Under the pieces are notes generated by a model. That model saw nothing but the letters and a program-made list of their open reading frames with translations, searched no databases and was not told the origin of the DNA. DNA of 64,000 bases from Spinacia oleracea. Taxonomy: Eukaryota; Streptophyta; Magnoliopsida; Caryophyllales; Amaranthaceae. Position 1 is the first letter of the stretch; every line of letters starts with the position of its first letter. Where the stretch lies: assembly GCF_020520425.1 (NCBI RefSeq), contig NC_079492.1, positions 54,869,042 to 54,933,041 of the forward strand, given 5' to 3'. Below are positions 1 through 10,340 of the stretch, in pieces. The position numbers were made by a program, and so were the translations under genes.

Positions 1-211
1 CCGTTTACGTACTATTTGTGTGACCCTACGGGTTCAGTCAAGAGTAAGCTGTGGATTAATATCATTAATTCCACTTGAACTGAAGCGGCCTCTAGCTAGG
101 CATTCAGCTCACTTGATCTCACTGAATTATTAACTCATTAATTAATACTAAACCGCATTTATTAGATTTAACATTAAATGCATACTTGGACCAAGGGCAT
201 TATTTCCTTTA
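1..211 (-). repeat. Partial LTR (copia-like), inverted relative to the 1070 LTR
   Basis: This stretch is the reverse complement of the first ~210 bp of the LTR that begins at 1070, with scattered substitutions, so it is an older relative of that LTR. On the minus strand it begins at 211 (TA where the intact LTR has TG) and runs off the left edge. No polypurine tract lies next to it at 212-240, so it is either a solo LTR or a 5' LTR whose body lies left of the window. Confidence 0.85.
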
Positions 212-257
212 ACTAAAACGTGTGATCATTCACGTCATATATGCGTTGGCCACCCCC

Positions 258-264
258 TATATAA
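258..264 (+). promoter_or_regulatory. TATA box of the Cys-rich peptide gene
   Basis: TATATAA stands 58 bp before the first ATG of the small peptide gene at 322 and just outside the inverted LTR fragment. The LTR end at 211 is close enough to act as upstream regulatory sequence. The functional assignment is inferred from position. Confidence 0.5.
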
Positions 265-321
265 AAAAAAGGTGATCACTTGACAAATAACACAAAAACA
301 AATATCTCCAAACAAAAAGGG

Positions 322-522
322 ATGATGATGAAAAACAACATTAGTCTTGTAATTATGCTTATATTTTTAGTGGTTTTAACAACCGAACCTCAAATCATTT
401 TGGGTAAATGCGCAGGTTTTGGTGGTAAGTGCAACGTCTTTAACTGGTGTTGCGGTAATTGTAACTGCGGCGGTTTTATATCTGCGAGATGTCAGGAACG
501 TTATCCAAACGCAGGTTGTTGA
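322..522 (+). CDS. Secreted 8-cysteine knottin-like peptide precursor
   Basis: A single exon of 66 codons plus stop. I start it at the first of three consecutive ATGs (322, 325, 328); the frame is open upstream to 280 but has no ATG there. Residues about 4-27 form a hydrophobic signal peptide ending near IILG. The predicted mature part is ~38 residues with eight cysteines at 30, 37, 43, 44, 47, 49, 57 and 66, giving C-x6-C-x5-CC-x2-C-x-C-x7-C-x8-C. The C...C...CC...C order with a CxC pair recalls inhibitor cystine-knot folds, as in small plant antimicrobial peptides. The spacing differs from the six-Cys Mj-AMP/PAFP type I know, so the family is uncertain. A secreted defence peptide is the likely role. 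An AATAAA stands at 615, and inverted LTR-family sequences flank the gene on both sides. Confidence 0.7.
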   Translation: MMMKNNISLVIMLIFLVVLTTEPQIILGKCAGFGGKCNVFNWCCGNCNCGGFISARCQERYPNAGC

Positions 523-1069
523 ACACAATGTTACGCGTGTTACTAGTCCAATTTACACTATTAATTAATCGTCTATAGATGTTGTTATCTTATTTTTAAA
601 TGTTCTACGAAGTTAATAAAGCTTGATCCTTGTCTATGTTACAGTTGTATGTATTTTTCTTAAATGAACCCGGTCCACCTATTATTATTGTGGACCAAGC
701 CCAAAAGAGGAGGGTGGTCCACTTACTATTTCCATTCACACGTGTGAATGAAGGAAGCCCATTTTTATTTTGTTGCTGCTTCCTCGTTCATTCTCTCGTC
801 CAAGCTTTTCTCTCTCTTCATTCACGGTTTTCTCTCTCCTCCTTCTCTCCATCTTCTTCTTCCCTCGAGCTTCATCGCAAAATTGTTTCCCTCGATCTTC
901 TGCAATTCCTCTCCTTGTCTCTCGATCTCTTTCTTCAATTTCTCTCCCCAGTTTCAAGCTTCAATTTCTCTCTCCTCCATTATCAATGTCGCCAAGAACC
1001 AGGGGAGGTACTTAATCTGGAGGTCGCAGAGGCCTTCGTAATTCACCTACTCGAATCGCACATTCAGGT
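523..1069 (+). other. 3' flank of peptide gene, then a leader-like C/T-rich region interrupted by the copia element
   Basis: After the peptide stop there is an AATAAA (615-620). From ~680 the sequence contains short GGTCCA/TGGACC palindromes, then a long pyrimidine-rich tract (770-980) typical of a plant 5' leader. An ATG at 986 opens only a 10-codon frame. The region ends at ...CAGGT, exactly where the LTR element at 1070 inserted; the same CAGGT resumes at 11722, followed by intron-like T-rich sequence. I read it as promoter, leader and first exon of a disrupted transcription unit. The pyrimidine-rich tract has an inverted look-alike at 27490-27710. Confidence 0.4.
1065..1069 (+). repeat. 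5-bp target site duplication CAGGT (left copy)
   Basis: CAGGT directly precedes the 5' LTR, and an identical CAGGT follows the 3' LTR at 11722-11726. This fixes both element borders. Confidence 0.93.
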
Positions 1070-2450
1070 TGAAGGAAATAATGCCCTTGGTCCAAGTATG
1101 CATTCTATGTTAAGTCTAATAAATGCGGTTCAGTATTAATTAACAAGTTAATAATTCAGTGAGATCAAGTGAGCTGAATGCCTAGCTAGAGGCCGCTTCA
1201 GTTCAAGTGGAATTAATGATATTAATCCACAGCTTACTCTTGACTGAACCCGTAGGGTCACACAAATAGTACGTAAACGGATCAAGTATCTAATGGCATT
1301 AGATACTCTATCTATGAATATTCGGAACCGACGGATCTTGGTTTCAGTGGGAGCTAAGATCGTCACAGGCAAGAAGTGAATACTCCGGAAACGATGATAT
1401 TGCCGGAAACGGAAATATGGATCGTATCGGAAATATAAATATTATCCAAGTCGTAGATGTTGCCGGAAACGGAAACATGGTACGTATCGGAAAATATTAT
1501 CGGAAATGGAAATATTGCCAGAATCGGAAATATTGCCGGAAACGGAAATATTGTCAGAATCGGAAATATTACCGGAATCGGAAAATAATTCCGGAAACGG
1601 AAATATTAAATATTTGTTCGAAACGGAAATTAATTCCGGAATCGGAAATATTAAATATTGTTCGTATCGGAAATAAATTCCGGAACTGGAAATTTAATCG
1701 GAAGCGTATCGTACGAATTAGCATCGGACGAGGCCTGCCGGACGAAGGCCCAGCACGAAGCCGGGCCATCGCCCAGCAAGCACGCACGCCACAAGCCCAG
1801 CCAAGGCAGCGCCCAGGCCTACCGCAAGGCAGGCCCAGCGCGCGCCAAGGCCACGGATGCGTGGGCCGCGCTGCGTGGGCTGCTGCTCGCACGCGCATGG
1901 GCAGCCCTTGTGGCTGCCGTGTGTGTGTGAGTTTGTGCTCATGCGTGATTCCTAAATCTACAAGAGTCATTGTATGATTAAATTTCTATTCCTAATTGGA
2001 TAAATTAATTAAATAGAATTCATGTAGGATTCTAATTTCAATTAATTCGTATCCTACTAGGATTACGATTCCTTTTCCATAACTCTATAAATAAAGGCCT
2101 AGGGGTCATTATTTATACAACAAGTTTTAAGTATTCAAAACTAAGATTTTTAAGCAGAAAAATCAGCCAATATTCTTGCCTACCTAACCGAAAATATTAG
2201 AACCTTAAGGGCGATTCTAGTTGGTCAATCTTAAGGCGGATCCGGACGTGCTGTGGACTATCTACGGAGGGACGACACTTGGAGTCCTAAAGACTTGTTC
2301 TTGTTCGGTTCGGGCGCAGCTAGGGAGGGCACGCAACAAAGAGTATGCATCTAAATTATGCTATATGATTATGTGTAAATAATATGTTGTCCTGGGTTAA
2401 TGGTTGTTTCCGCATGATCTATGTAATGTCATATGTATCATAACCTAACA
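1070..2450 (+). repeat. 5' LTR of the copia-like element
   Basis: Its 1381 bp match 10341-11721 at all but one position seen. It contains an irregular tandem of CCGGAAACGGAAATATT-like units (about 1380-1710), a GC-rich block (1725-1920), a TATA-like CTATAAATA (2085-2093) and a probable R/U5 with T-rich sequence after it. The two short open frames in it repeat identically in the other LTR and are not genes. Confidence 0.95.
1380..1712 (+). repeat. Degenerate CGGAAAT-rich tandem in the LTR
   Basis: Units resembling TCGGAAATATTGCCGGAAAC recur at irregular spacing of about 16-24 bp. The same array is present in the 3' LTR (10651-10983). It lies upstream of the presumed LTR promoter and could be an enhancer-type array, which is inferred from position only. 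Confidence 0.75.
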
Positions 2451-2451
2451 G

Positions 2452-2464
2452 TGGTATCACGAGC
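2452..2464 (+). other. Primer binding site, initiator tRNA-Met type
   Basis: TGGTATCACGAGC starts one base after the 5' LTR. It matches the usual plant copia primer site TGGTATCAGAGC apart from one extra base, so minus-strand priming by initiator tRNA-Met is the natural reading. Confidence 0.75.
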
Positions 2465-3229
2465 CCCTTATTATTTTCATAATCTAAATTGCATGAACAT
2501 GGTTAAATATTACAAATTTGCAAGAATTAAAAGGGGTGATTAATTTTCGTAATTGTTAATTAATTGCAAATTGCGTTTATTTAATTATACGTACGCAGTT
2601 TTTCGGCAGTTTCTACGTTACTCATCCGAATTGAGTGATTTTTGTGTCAATTCCGCATGTAAAAGGCATTCTAAAATTTTGACAAAAGTAGTATTTTTCT
2701 GCCGAACCCAGAATTCTCAAATTCGAAGCCTAACTATGACTTTTCGAAGGTTTTAGTTTTTCGAATGCAACATTTCGTAAATTTAAGATGTTAAATTAAA
2801 TATTTGCGATTCTTGTTGATAAATCTTGAATTTTTTATTGACCTACTGCATATGTTTAACAAGTTTGAATGCCTAGTCTTGTTAATTATGCAATCTAATT
2901 TGTAATTATGATTAATTTGTTGAAAATTAGAATAATTTAGAATTAATTTGATTTTCATAATTAATTGTAATTTAATTAGAAACCTATGATTAAAAACCAC
3001 CATAAAAATTGTAAATTTATGATAAATTTTAAATTTTTATGACCTAGACTTGAATCCATAACAATCGGAAATCAATTGGATAATAAATTTTCGATTTTTC
3101 GCCCTAAAATTATGAAATTAATAATATTTATTAATTTGTCATTAATTTTAAATATAAATTTTAAATTTTTATGCGATTCGTTCATATAACTTGCACGCAC
3201 GAAGCAATGGACGCTTCGTGTTACCCTTA
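2465..3229 (+). other. AT-rich non-coding internal region of the copia-like element
   Basis: No coding frame of substance is visible where gag would be expected. The sequence is strongly AT-rich with many stops in all frames. It ends abruptly at the GC-rich array that starts near 3240. Confidence 0.6.
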
Positions 3230-3239
3230 AGGGGTGTTG

Positions 3240-4090
3240 TATAATGCGGGCATGCGACGACGAGCAAGGGAGCTCGTCGCCCGTGCGGCACGAATGCAAT
3301 GAGCAAGGGCGTAGTGCACGAGCACAAGGCAGCAGCCCTGCCTTGTGTCGTGTGCCACGAGCAATGAACGAATGGGCATGGGCGAAGGGCGAGCCAAGGC
3401 AGTCGCGTGTGGGCAGCAAGCGAGCTGCGCCACAGCGCGCGCTGCCTCGCACAAGAGCGCGCAGCCTCGCGCGCAGCGAGCGCAAGCTCGCGTGCCACGA
3501 GTGCTGCGCCCAGCATTACTCGCGCGCACAGCGCGCGATGTCGCCCGCCCAGCGAGCGATGTCGCGCCCCAGCGAGCGATGGCTCGCCCCAGCGAGCGAT
3601 GGCTCGCGCCAGCGAGCGATGGCTCGCGCGCGCAGCGAGCGATGTCGCGCGCGCACTGAGCGATGTCGCGCGCCCAGCGAGCGATGTCGCGCGCCCAGCG
3701 AGCGATGGCTCGCGCGCGCAGCGAGCGATGTCGCGCGCCCAGCGAGCGATGTCGCGCGCCCAGCGAGCGATGTCGCGCGCCCAGCGAGCGATGGCTCGCG
3801 CGCCCAGCGAGCGATGTCGCGCGCCCAGCGAGCGATGTCGCGCGCCCAGCGAGCGATGTCGCGCGCCCAGCGAGCGATGTCGCGCGCCCAGCGAGCGATG
3901 TCGCGCGCCCAGCGAGCGATGTCGCGCGCGCGCACTGCGAGCGATAGCTCGCGTGCGATGAGCGCTGGCGCGCGCAGCGAGCACAATGTGTGCGGAGGCT
4001 TGCGATAGGGAAGCAGCAGCTATGCGACGAGCGCATGGGCTGCGCGCACATGGCCAGCAATGGCTGTGTGCGTACGGTCCATGGGCGTGC
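3240..4090 (+). repeat. GC-rich 21-bp tandem repeat array inside the copia-like element
   Basis: From about 3520 to 3950 the sequence repeats GCGCGCCCAGCGAGCGATGTC-like units of 21 bp, with GATGGC variants. Less regular GC-rich flanks run from 3240 and to ~4090. Because 21 is divisible by three, several frames on both strands stay open; these are artefacts of the period. The block contrasts sharply with the AT-rich sequence on either side. Confidence 0.93.
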
Positions 4091-4099
4091 AACGCGTAG

Positions 4100-7000
4100 G
4101 GTGTTTGCGTTACGATTAGATCGTTTTGAATGTTTAATTTGAAAATTTCAGTTCACGTAATTTTAATTAATTTTAAAATTAATAATTTGAATTATTTTCT
4201 TGGATTTTAATTTTGAATATTATAATTATAATAAATGTTATTTATTCTAATTATTTTACTAAAATTAAAATCATGAATTAATTTAAATACGACTGAAATT
4301 AAATTAAATTTTTGGATTCAATTATAAATTGATATGAGCTTTAAATTTTAATTAAATTTGTATGTTTCCGGTTGGACTAGAAATACATTTTTATTGGTAA
4401 AGCATATGAATTTATTGGTTTAAGTGGGAGCGCTTTTTAGTCATAAACTCTTGATTAGGTCTACAAATCCTTAAGGTTAAAACAACTTGATTAGAATTAA
4501 TAAGGACTGAATAATTGGTAGATTATTGGTGCCCTTGATTAATTGCTGCAAATGTTTACGTGATGCATAATGTGTTTTACTAACCAGCTATGTGGGCCAT
4601 TCATGATAATGAATGGGTGAATGGTATATATTGTATATGTACTGTTTTGCAGGTTATGAAGTGACTAGTATGGCCCAAATAGGATAGAAAATATGGTCTG
4701 CGTACCATTAATTTGAATGTAATTGGTCTAAAGTACCAAAGTTATTTTTCAATTCAAATATGGTCTGCGAACCATCAAATAGTTGTAATTAGTTATAGCT
4801 TATCCTATTTGAAGAAAATGGTGCCTCCCACGGAGATTTTCAAGACGGACTTTGAAGTCAAAGCTTCAAGATGAAGTCGGGCCATACTAGATCACAAATA
4901 TCTTATGCATGTTTTAAGTTATTTATTGCTTTTAAATATGTCTTAAAATGCATGAGATCAAAAGCTTGATTATGTTGCATGATTAAGGATTTTAGTTCAC
5001 TTAAAATCTAACCAACATAGTAAGAGCCTTAAGTTCCAAACTTAAAAATTGAGTTAAAAGGTGCCATGCCAAAATATACACTTGCTTGGATATCCTTTAC
5101 ATCAATCTAGTAATAGTTTTCGCTCAGCGAGGTGTTACTTATTGGTCCTAAAGGGGAAAGGTACACAAATAATTGTGAGTACATGTTAGTTTTGGTGAAA
5201 CTCAACGATATAAGTAAGGAGTCCTTTTATGTCGTGGCAAATTCGATAGGTTTACCTAATAAATTCTTAGACGTACCTATCAACCAAGAATAGTTTCTAG
5301 ACTATTAGCAAAAGGCTTTTGCTTACCTAAGATGTTCTAGGATTAAGTCGACAAACTGTGCTTAGTTCTTCAATGATTTTAGGATCTTGGAATCATTTTA
5401 TTCACACCTGCCGGAACACATAATTCGAATAAAATGCTAATGACTTGTTTAAATTGCATGATTGCTTTTATTTTCAAGTTATTATTCATGATAAATGTTT
5501 AGACTTTGCATGCTTCAATGTATGTTTTAATTATTGTTTATAATTAAATATCTTGCACTGCAATAAATCCTTTTAGAAAGGTAACAGTAAATTTCCTCGA
5601 TTGGTAGTGAATCCAAGAACGATTCACGGAAAAGAGAGAAAGTGAGCAATTTAAAATGTACGTTTCTTATAGCGACTTTTATGGTTGTTTTCGAATATCA
5701 AAATCGAATGGCAAACCAATTGGTGCTTGTGAATTCAAAATACACTGTAGTTTTGAGATCATGAAGCATTGAGTTTAACACGCTCAGCTTTACCAATGGT
5801 TAACAACCTAATATCTTTTTCCATTTAATTCTCGAATGAGTCTAGTCCCTAGACATTCGAATAGATCGATGCTTAGAGAACTTTAGAAGCTTCTGGTAAG
5901 ATCATCTAGTTGAAACAAAATATTCAACATAAATGGTAAAGAACCTTGTTGGGGTGACATTGGACATGTCTAACAAAGTATAAAAGTCAACACTAAAGAA
6001 TTCAATTCTTAAGACTATAAGAAAGGGTACAAGAAATAGGAAAACAAAGGAACAAATGAAAGGAATTTACGATTCCGGTTCTACCTATAAGTTTAAAGAG
6101 AAGTGACCTAGCAATCAAACTTCCTTGGTATCATATACCGCTTGAGGTTCTTACTTCGGTAATAACTCAAACAAATGAAGCTAGGATACACTAATGACCT
6201 ACAAGTGGGAAATGAAGCATGGAAATGCTACATTAGTTGTAGGGTCATCTAGTTTGTTTTAAGTCCTTTCAAAGGCTGGAACTAAATGGCTATTTTATTC
6301 CATAATCAGCATACCTAAATTTCTGCTTCAAACACAGAAAGACTCACATTCAGAAGAACAAAAACAATGTTTGTTTGTTTATTTGAATGAAATGGTCAAT
6401 TACAGGTTGAGTCAATATGCTTGATTAAAACAAACAACTCTTTAAAGAACTTTACTAAGGTTCAAATCAACCCCTTGATTTGAGTTCCACTAATCTTTGG
6501 CATTGTTGCTTAGACCATATCAACAAGTTAACATTCAAAAACTCTATTTTAATGGACTTTTGAAAGTTGGTTGATTTCTAGATCAACTTAAGACAAGCTA
6601 GTCTTACTTGTTGAAAGTAACAAAAGATGTGAACTATTGTTAGAACGCCTAGACAATAGAGTTCAAAGCTAAAGAAAGATTTTATGACTTTATTATTTCG
6701 CATGGATTTGAGTGAATGTAGGTTTATTTACTCAAATGTGATATAAGTTGAATCTGTTTGGCTAGTTCAAAGATTCAGAAGTATAAAATCCACTTGGCAA
6801 GAAATCATAAAGATCTAGGTTAGATCATGTTGATGATTACTTGAGACCAAATATGATCATCAATGATTGTGTGTTGTAATTTCACAATCTAGGTCCATAA
6901 GATATGGCATATCTTAGTTGGAATAATCGAAGTCAATTAGTACTTGATTCGATCAATGATGGATCATAAAAACTTTTCCTATAATTTCTAAAACAAAATG

Positions 7001-7780
7001 CTCAACTACCACCAAACTAAACCAAATTCGTCAAAGCTATTGAAAAGTAATTTCAGGATATCTTTTCAATTATATATCTAAAGAGTTGCTAAACTCAGTG
7101 GGAGCTTAGTGTTTGTTATTCAACAAACTAAGGCCCAAGTCTAGATATATGTTTCATTGTGATTTATTCAAATGAGACACAAGGGTATTGTTTCTACCAC
7201 GAATTTTTGAGAACATAATGTTTGTTTGCTCGAAATAATGTCCTTTTGGAGATTCGTTTCCAAAATGACAAGTGGGAGAAAATAGACCTCGAAAGTTTTC
7301 GAGGCGAACAACAAACATAAACGGACATTCCGGAGGCTTTTCGAAGTACTTCAGAAAATCCGAACTTATTCTTTAAGGACTTTAGAAGTGGCTTTAAAGA
7401 ATAGATATCTCTTAGAAGACTTTACAAGTGCTTCAAAGAGAACAGAATATTCAAAGGACTTTCAAGTGGCTATTGATATTCTAATGTTTGATGTTCTATA
7501 CCCAAGTAGGCATAGAATTCAAGTCACTGAAACTATGAGATTCTTCTATTAGATAGTAAAGAAACATAGAGATCAGGTCAATGAAACTATGAGATTCTTC
7601 TATTAAATAGTGAAGAAACCTACAACTTGCAGTCAAACTATTATCATGTAGATTAATGAGTTTGTGACTTGTAAGAAAGCTATGACGAAACCTAGATTCC
7701 CTAAAATGGTTAGAGGCCATATATAGACTCAAATGTTTTAAATGGTTAGAGGCCATAAAACATACTCAATGTTTTGATGA
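4100..7780 (+). pseudogene. Decayed internal (gag-pol) region of the copia-like element
   Basis: AT-rich sequence without any long frame. It recurrently contains phrases such as GTGGGAG that are common in copia polyproteins and near their polypurine tracts. I could not align it to individual domains by eye. It is placed as degraded coding sequence because recognisable reverse-transcriptase traces follow directly. Confidence 0.5.
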
Positions 7781-7784
7781 CAAA

Positions 7785-8060
7785 ATTGAAATTTTGTTGA
7801 TTTGCAAGAATGGGTTCACACCTATTGGTTGCAAGTTTGTTTTAAGGATAAAAACCATCAAACATGGAATTGTGTTCACACACAAAGCTAGATTAGTTGC
7901 TAAAGGTTACAAGCAAATTCATGGTGTAAATTGTGTTGAAACCTCATGCATAATCGTAATGCTCAAGTCTATAATTCAAGCAATGATTGCATATTGGTAC
8001 ATATAGCAATTGGATGACAAAACGTATTCCTCAATCAAATGTTGGAATAAACTATGTACA
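7785..8060 (+). pseudogene. Copia reverse-transcriptase relic
   Basis: The frame around 7800-8005 reads GCKFVLRIKT, then KARLVAKGYKQIHGVN, then MLKSI. This is the start of the Ty1-copia reverse-transcriptase domain (usual form GCKWVFKxK, KARLVAKGYxQ). It stops at 8004-8006, just before a QLD-like segment that corresponds to the family's QMDVKTAFLNG. Further stops and frameshifts follow, so it is not functional. Confidence 0.82.
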
Positions 8061-8849
8061 TGGTATGTCATAGGATTTGTGGATCCAAATAAATGCTTGA
8101 AAGAGAAAGCTAGCTTATAAAATCTAAGTACAGATTTAAGCAAGCAATTGGGAGTTGGAACTGTATTTTAGTGAAGATAATAAGTATTTTAGTTTCATAA
8201 AATGTACATGATTCTTATAGATGTATAAGAAGTTTAGTGGGAGTACATAAAAACTTATTTGGTCCTATGTGTATCACACACATATCTCTCTATTGTGAAA
8301 TAACATTCAAATGCTAATGACTTAGATTTGAAATTATTCATCAATGATGGACCATGGCGAAACTTAGTACATATTGGGTATTAAGATCTATTTACAAAGA
8401 TCTTATAATATTGTTTTAGATTAAGTAATGGCATTTACTAAATCAAACACGAAAGTCTCCATTGGAGATATTCGACCCATGTGAATAAATCTAAGTAAAG
8501 AATGTTTGAACTATGTATAAGCATTTACTAAGTTAAACATCAAAGAGTCTAAATGAGATTCTTAACCTATATTATATGTCAAAGAATTTAGCTGGATTCA
8601 GTATCTACTAAAATTGAATGAGCTAAAGTTACATGAATAGAATTCAATTGGGAATTATTCTGCAAAAGAATTTATCATGTATGATATAATATGAGGATCG
8701 CCAAAAACGTATCGTATGACTTTAAGGCATGACGAACATATACCAATCTCTATTGATCTAAGTGAAGATCAACTAGATTGAGACCAAGAATACTTATGGT
8801 ACTTGAAAAGGTACATAGGAATAGTTCTTGATTCAAGGAAATAAAGATA

Positions 8850-9200
8850 CGCTAAATATTGATGCTACACGCATAAACACTGGCAAAGGATCAAGCAAGA
8901 CCCTTTGGAGTTAACCATTGATAAGGACGAGCTATAGAGCATCGTGTTTTGAAATGGCAACATGGATTGGAGACCATGAGTTGTTGCGTGGGAAATTAAA
9001 ATATTAATTTCTATGTTCTAAGATATAGTTGGAGAGTCTTCCACATATCTATGAACTGCTTGGATAGGTAAATCCAAACAAAGCATCACTAGCAACCTAT
9101 GCAGTTGAAGTAAAAGTAATTATTGCCTAAGAAGCAATAAAACAGGGTTGTTTAAAGTTCTTCACTGAACTTGGGTAGATCACCTATCTGCTGGCTTGAT
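8850..9200 (+). pseudogene. Copia RNase H relic
   Basis: Broken-frame traces resemble the copia RNase H end: a stretch corresponding to WxSxKQ/EAEY, then AAT-GAAGCAATAAAA and TTCTTCACTGAACTTGG, comparable with EAIKEAVWLKNFLSELG. Every frame has stops. The order after the RT relic is correct for copia (RT then RNase H), which supports the assignment. Confidence 0.5.
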
Positions 9201-9204
9201 GGTT

Positions 9205-10320
9205 CTTCATTGAAAAATGCGTGGAACCACTCTTGAAGCAAGAAAAACGTCTGCTAACTTAATGGTTCTTCATTGCAAAATGCGTAGAACCACTAATGTA
9301 GTAAGAAAGACTAGATCACATAATAAACAAACTCGAAAAGATCTTATCATCATATCTCAAAGAACATTCGATGAAAAGGATGTTAAGATTGGCAAAGCAT
9401 GATAACTAAACCTATGCAACAAGTGAGAAGCAACACTCACATTGTCGCACTGGAAATCAAGCATAGCTTTGAATTCCATGAATTGTTTTAGAAAATGGGT
9501 TTGAGGCCCATGGTTGTAAAACATTGGGGTTGAACATTTATCATATATGAAATGTATTTTCATATTCCATTTAATCTTGGTTTAGTATTAAATGATGAGT
9601 CCCTTCAAATTTGACGAAATATTCAAGATAGACTGTCAGGACCAGTCCTGTGACTAAGAAATGTCTATCAAGTGAACTTGAATGTCAAAGGTTGAAAATG
9701 GTCCCTAGTCGGAGTTTTCTATAAAATTGGACGCATAGAAAACGTTAGACGACTAGAATGCAAGATGACTAGTAGTTCTGTTTCTTGAACTATGTGGACA
9801 TGGCAATGTCATAATCATTTGCTTAGATACTTACTTTGGGAAGACTAGTATCGGACAAGACCTATGAAACTTTACTGTAAGAGATGAAAGTCTGTCATAA
9901 GTAAATTTCATTAAATTATTAGACACTAAATCCTCAATACCTGAGTGATTTGAGATTACTTGTTTGAGAGCTGGTTGCTTTGACGTTGACCAACCGTCGC
10001 ACCGTAAAAGGAGGCTATAAAGGCAACGCTCAGGTAATCACCTATCAAACGAAGTCTAATCTCAAGATCGCAAGATTGGGATTGTCCTCCCATAAATCGG
10101 GATGAGATGCTTAAAAGTTGTACAAGGCCACTCGGAGAGCTAGAAACTGTGAAATGCATGGCCGTGCTCGGATGAATCATAGGCTATGATTATCTGTTTA
10201 TTTGATCAGTTGAACTCTGAAACCGAGGAACACCTCTGGACATAATAAGGATGACAACTCTTACCTTATGTTCAAGAGCAAGCATCGAGCGACAAAGGAA
10301 TTAGGAAATGCACACTTGTC
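9205..10320 (+). other. Non-coding 3' internal region of the copia-like element
   Basis: No gene seen. The short open frames have no recognisable motif. A pair of imperfect repeats (TAATGGTTCTTCATTG..AAAATGCGT near 9200 and 9260) indicates a small local duplication. Confidence 0.5.
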
Positions 10321-10321
10321 C

Positions 10322-10340
10322 CTAAGGACAAGTGGGAGAC
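10322..10340 (+). other. Polypurine tract of the copia-like element
   Basis: The purine-rich AAGTGGGAGAC ends directly at the 3' LTR start, TGAAGG at 10341. AGTGGGAGA is the usual form of this tract in plant copia elements. Confidence 0.75.

Noticed and set aside
212-257. Polypurine tract making 1-211 the 3' LTR of a minus-strand element
   Set aside because: On the minus strand the bases before 211 read ...CACACGTTTTAGT, not purine-rich and unlike the AAGTGGGAGAC of the related element.
280-321. Upstream extension of the Cys-rich peptide to 280
   Set aside because: The frame is open, but 280 is a TTG, not ATG. The three ATGs at 322-330 directly precede the signal peptide and are the natural start.
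630-1139. 169-codon frame across the left edge of the copia element
   Set aside because: It starts without an ATG at the given position, reads through a C/T-rich leader and runs into the LTR; composition is leader-like.
1417-1977. 186-codon frame repeated at 10688-11248
   Set aside because: It lies in the LTR and is duplicated because the LTR is. It consists of the CGGAAAT array plus GC-rich sequence, with no domain.
3169-4092. Several frames of 100-300 codons on both strands rich in R, A, S and G
   Set aside because: The 21-bp GC-rich tandem unit keeps multiple frames open at once; the peptides are pure repeats of the unit.
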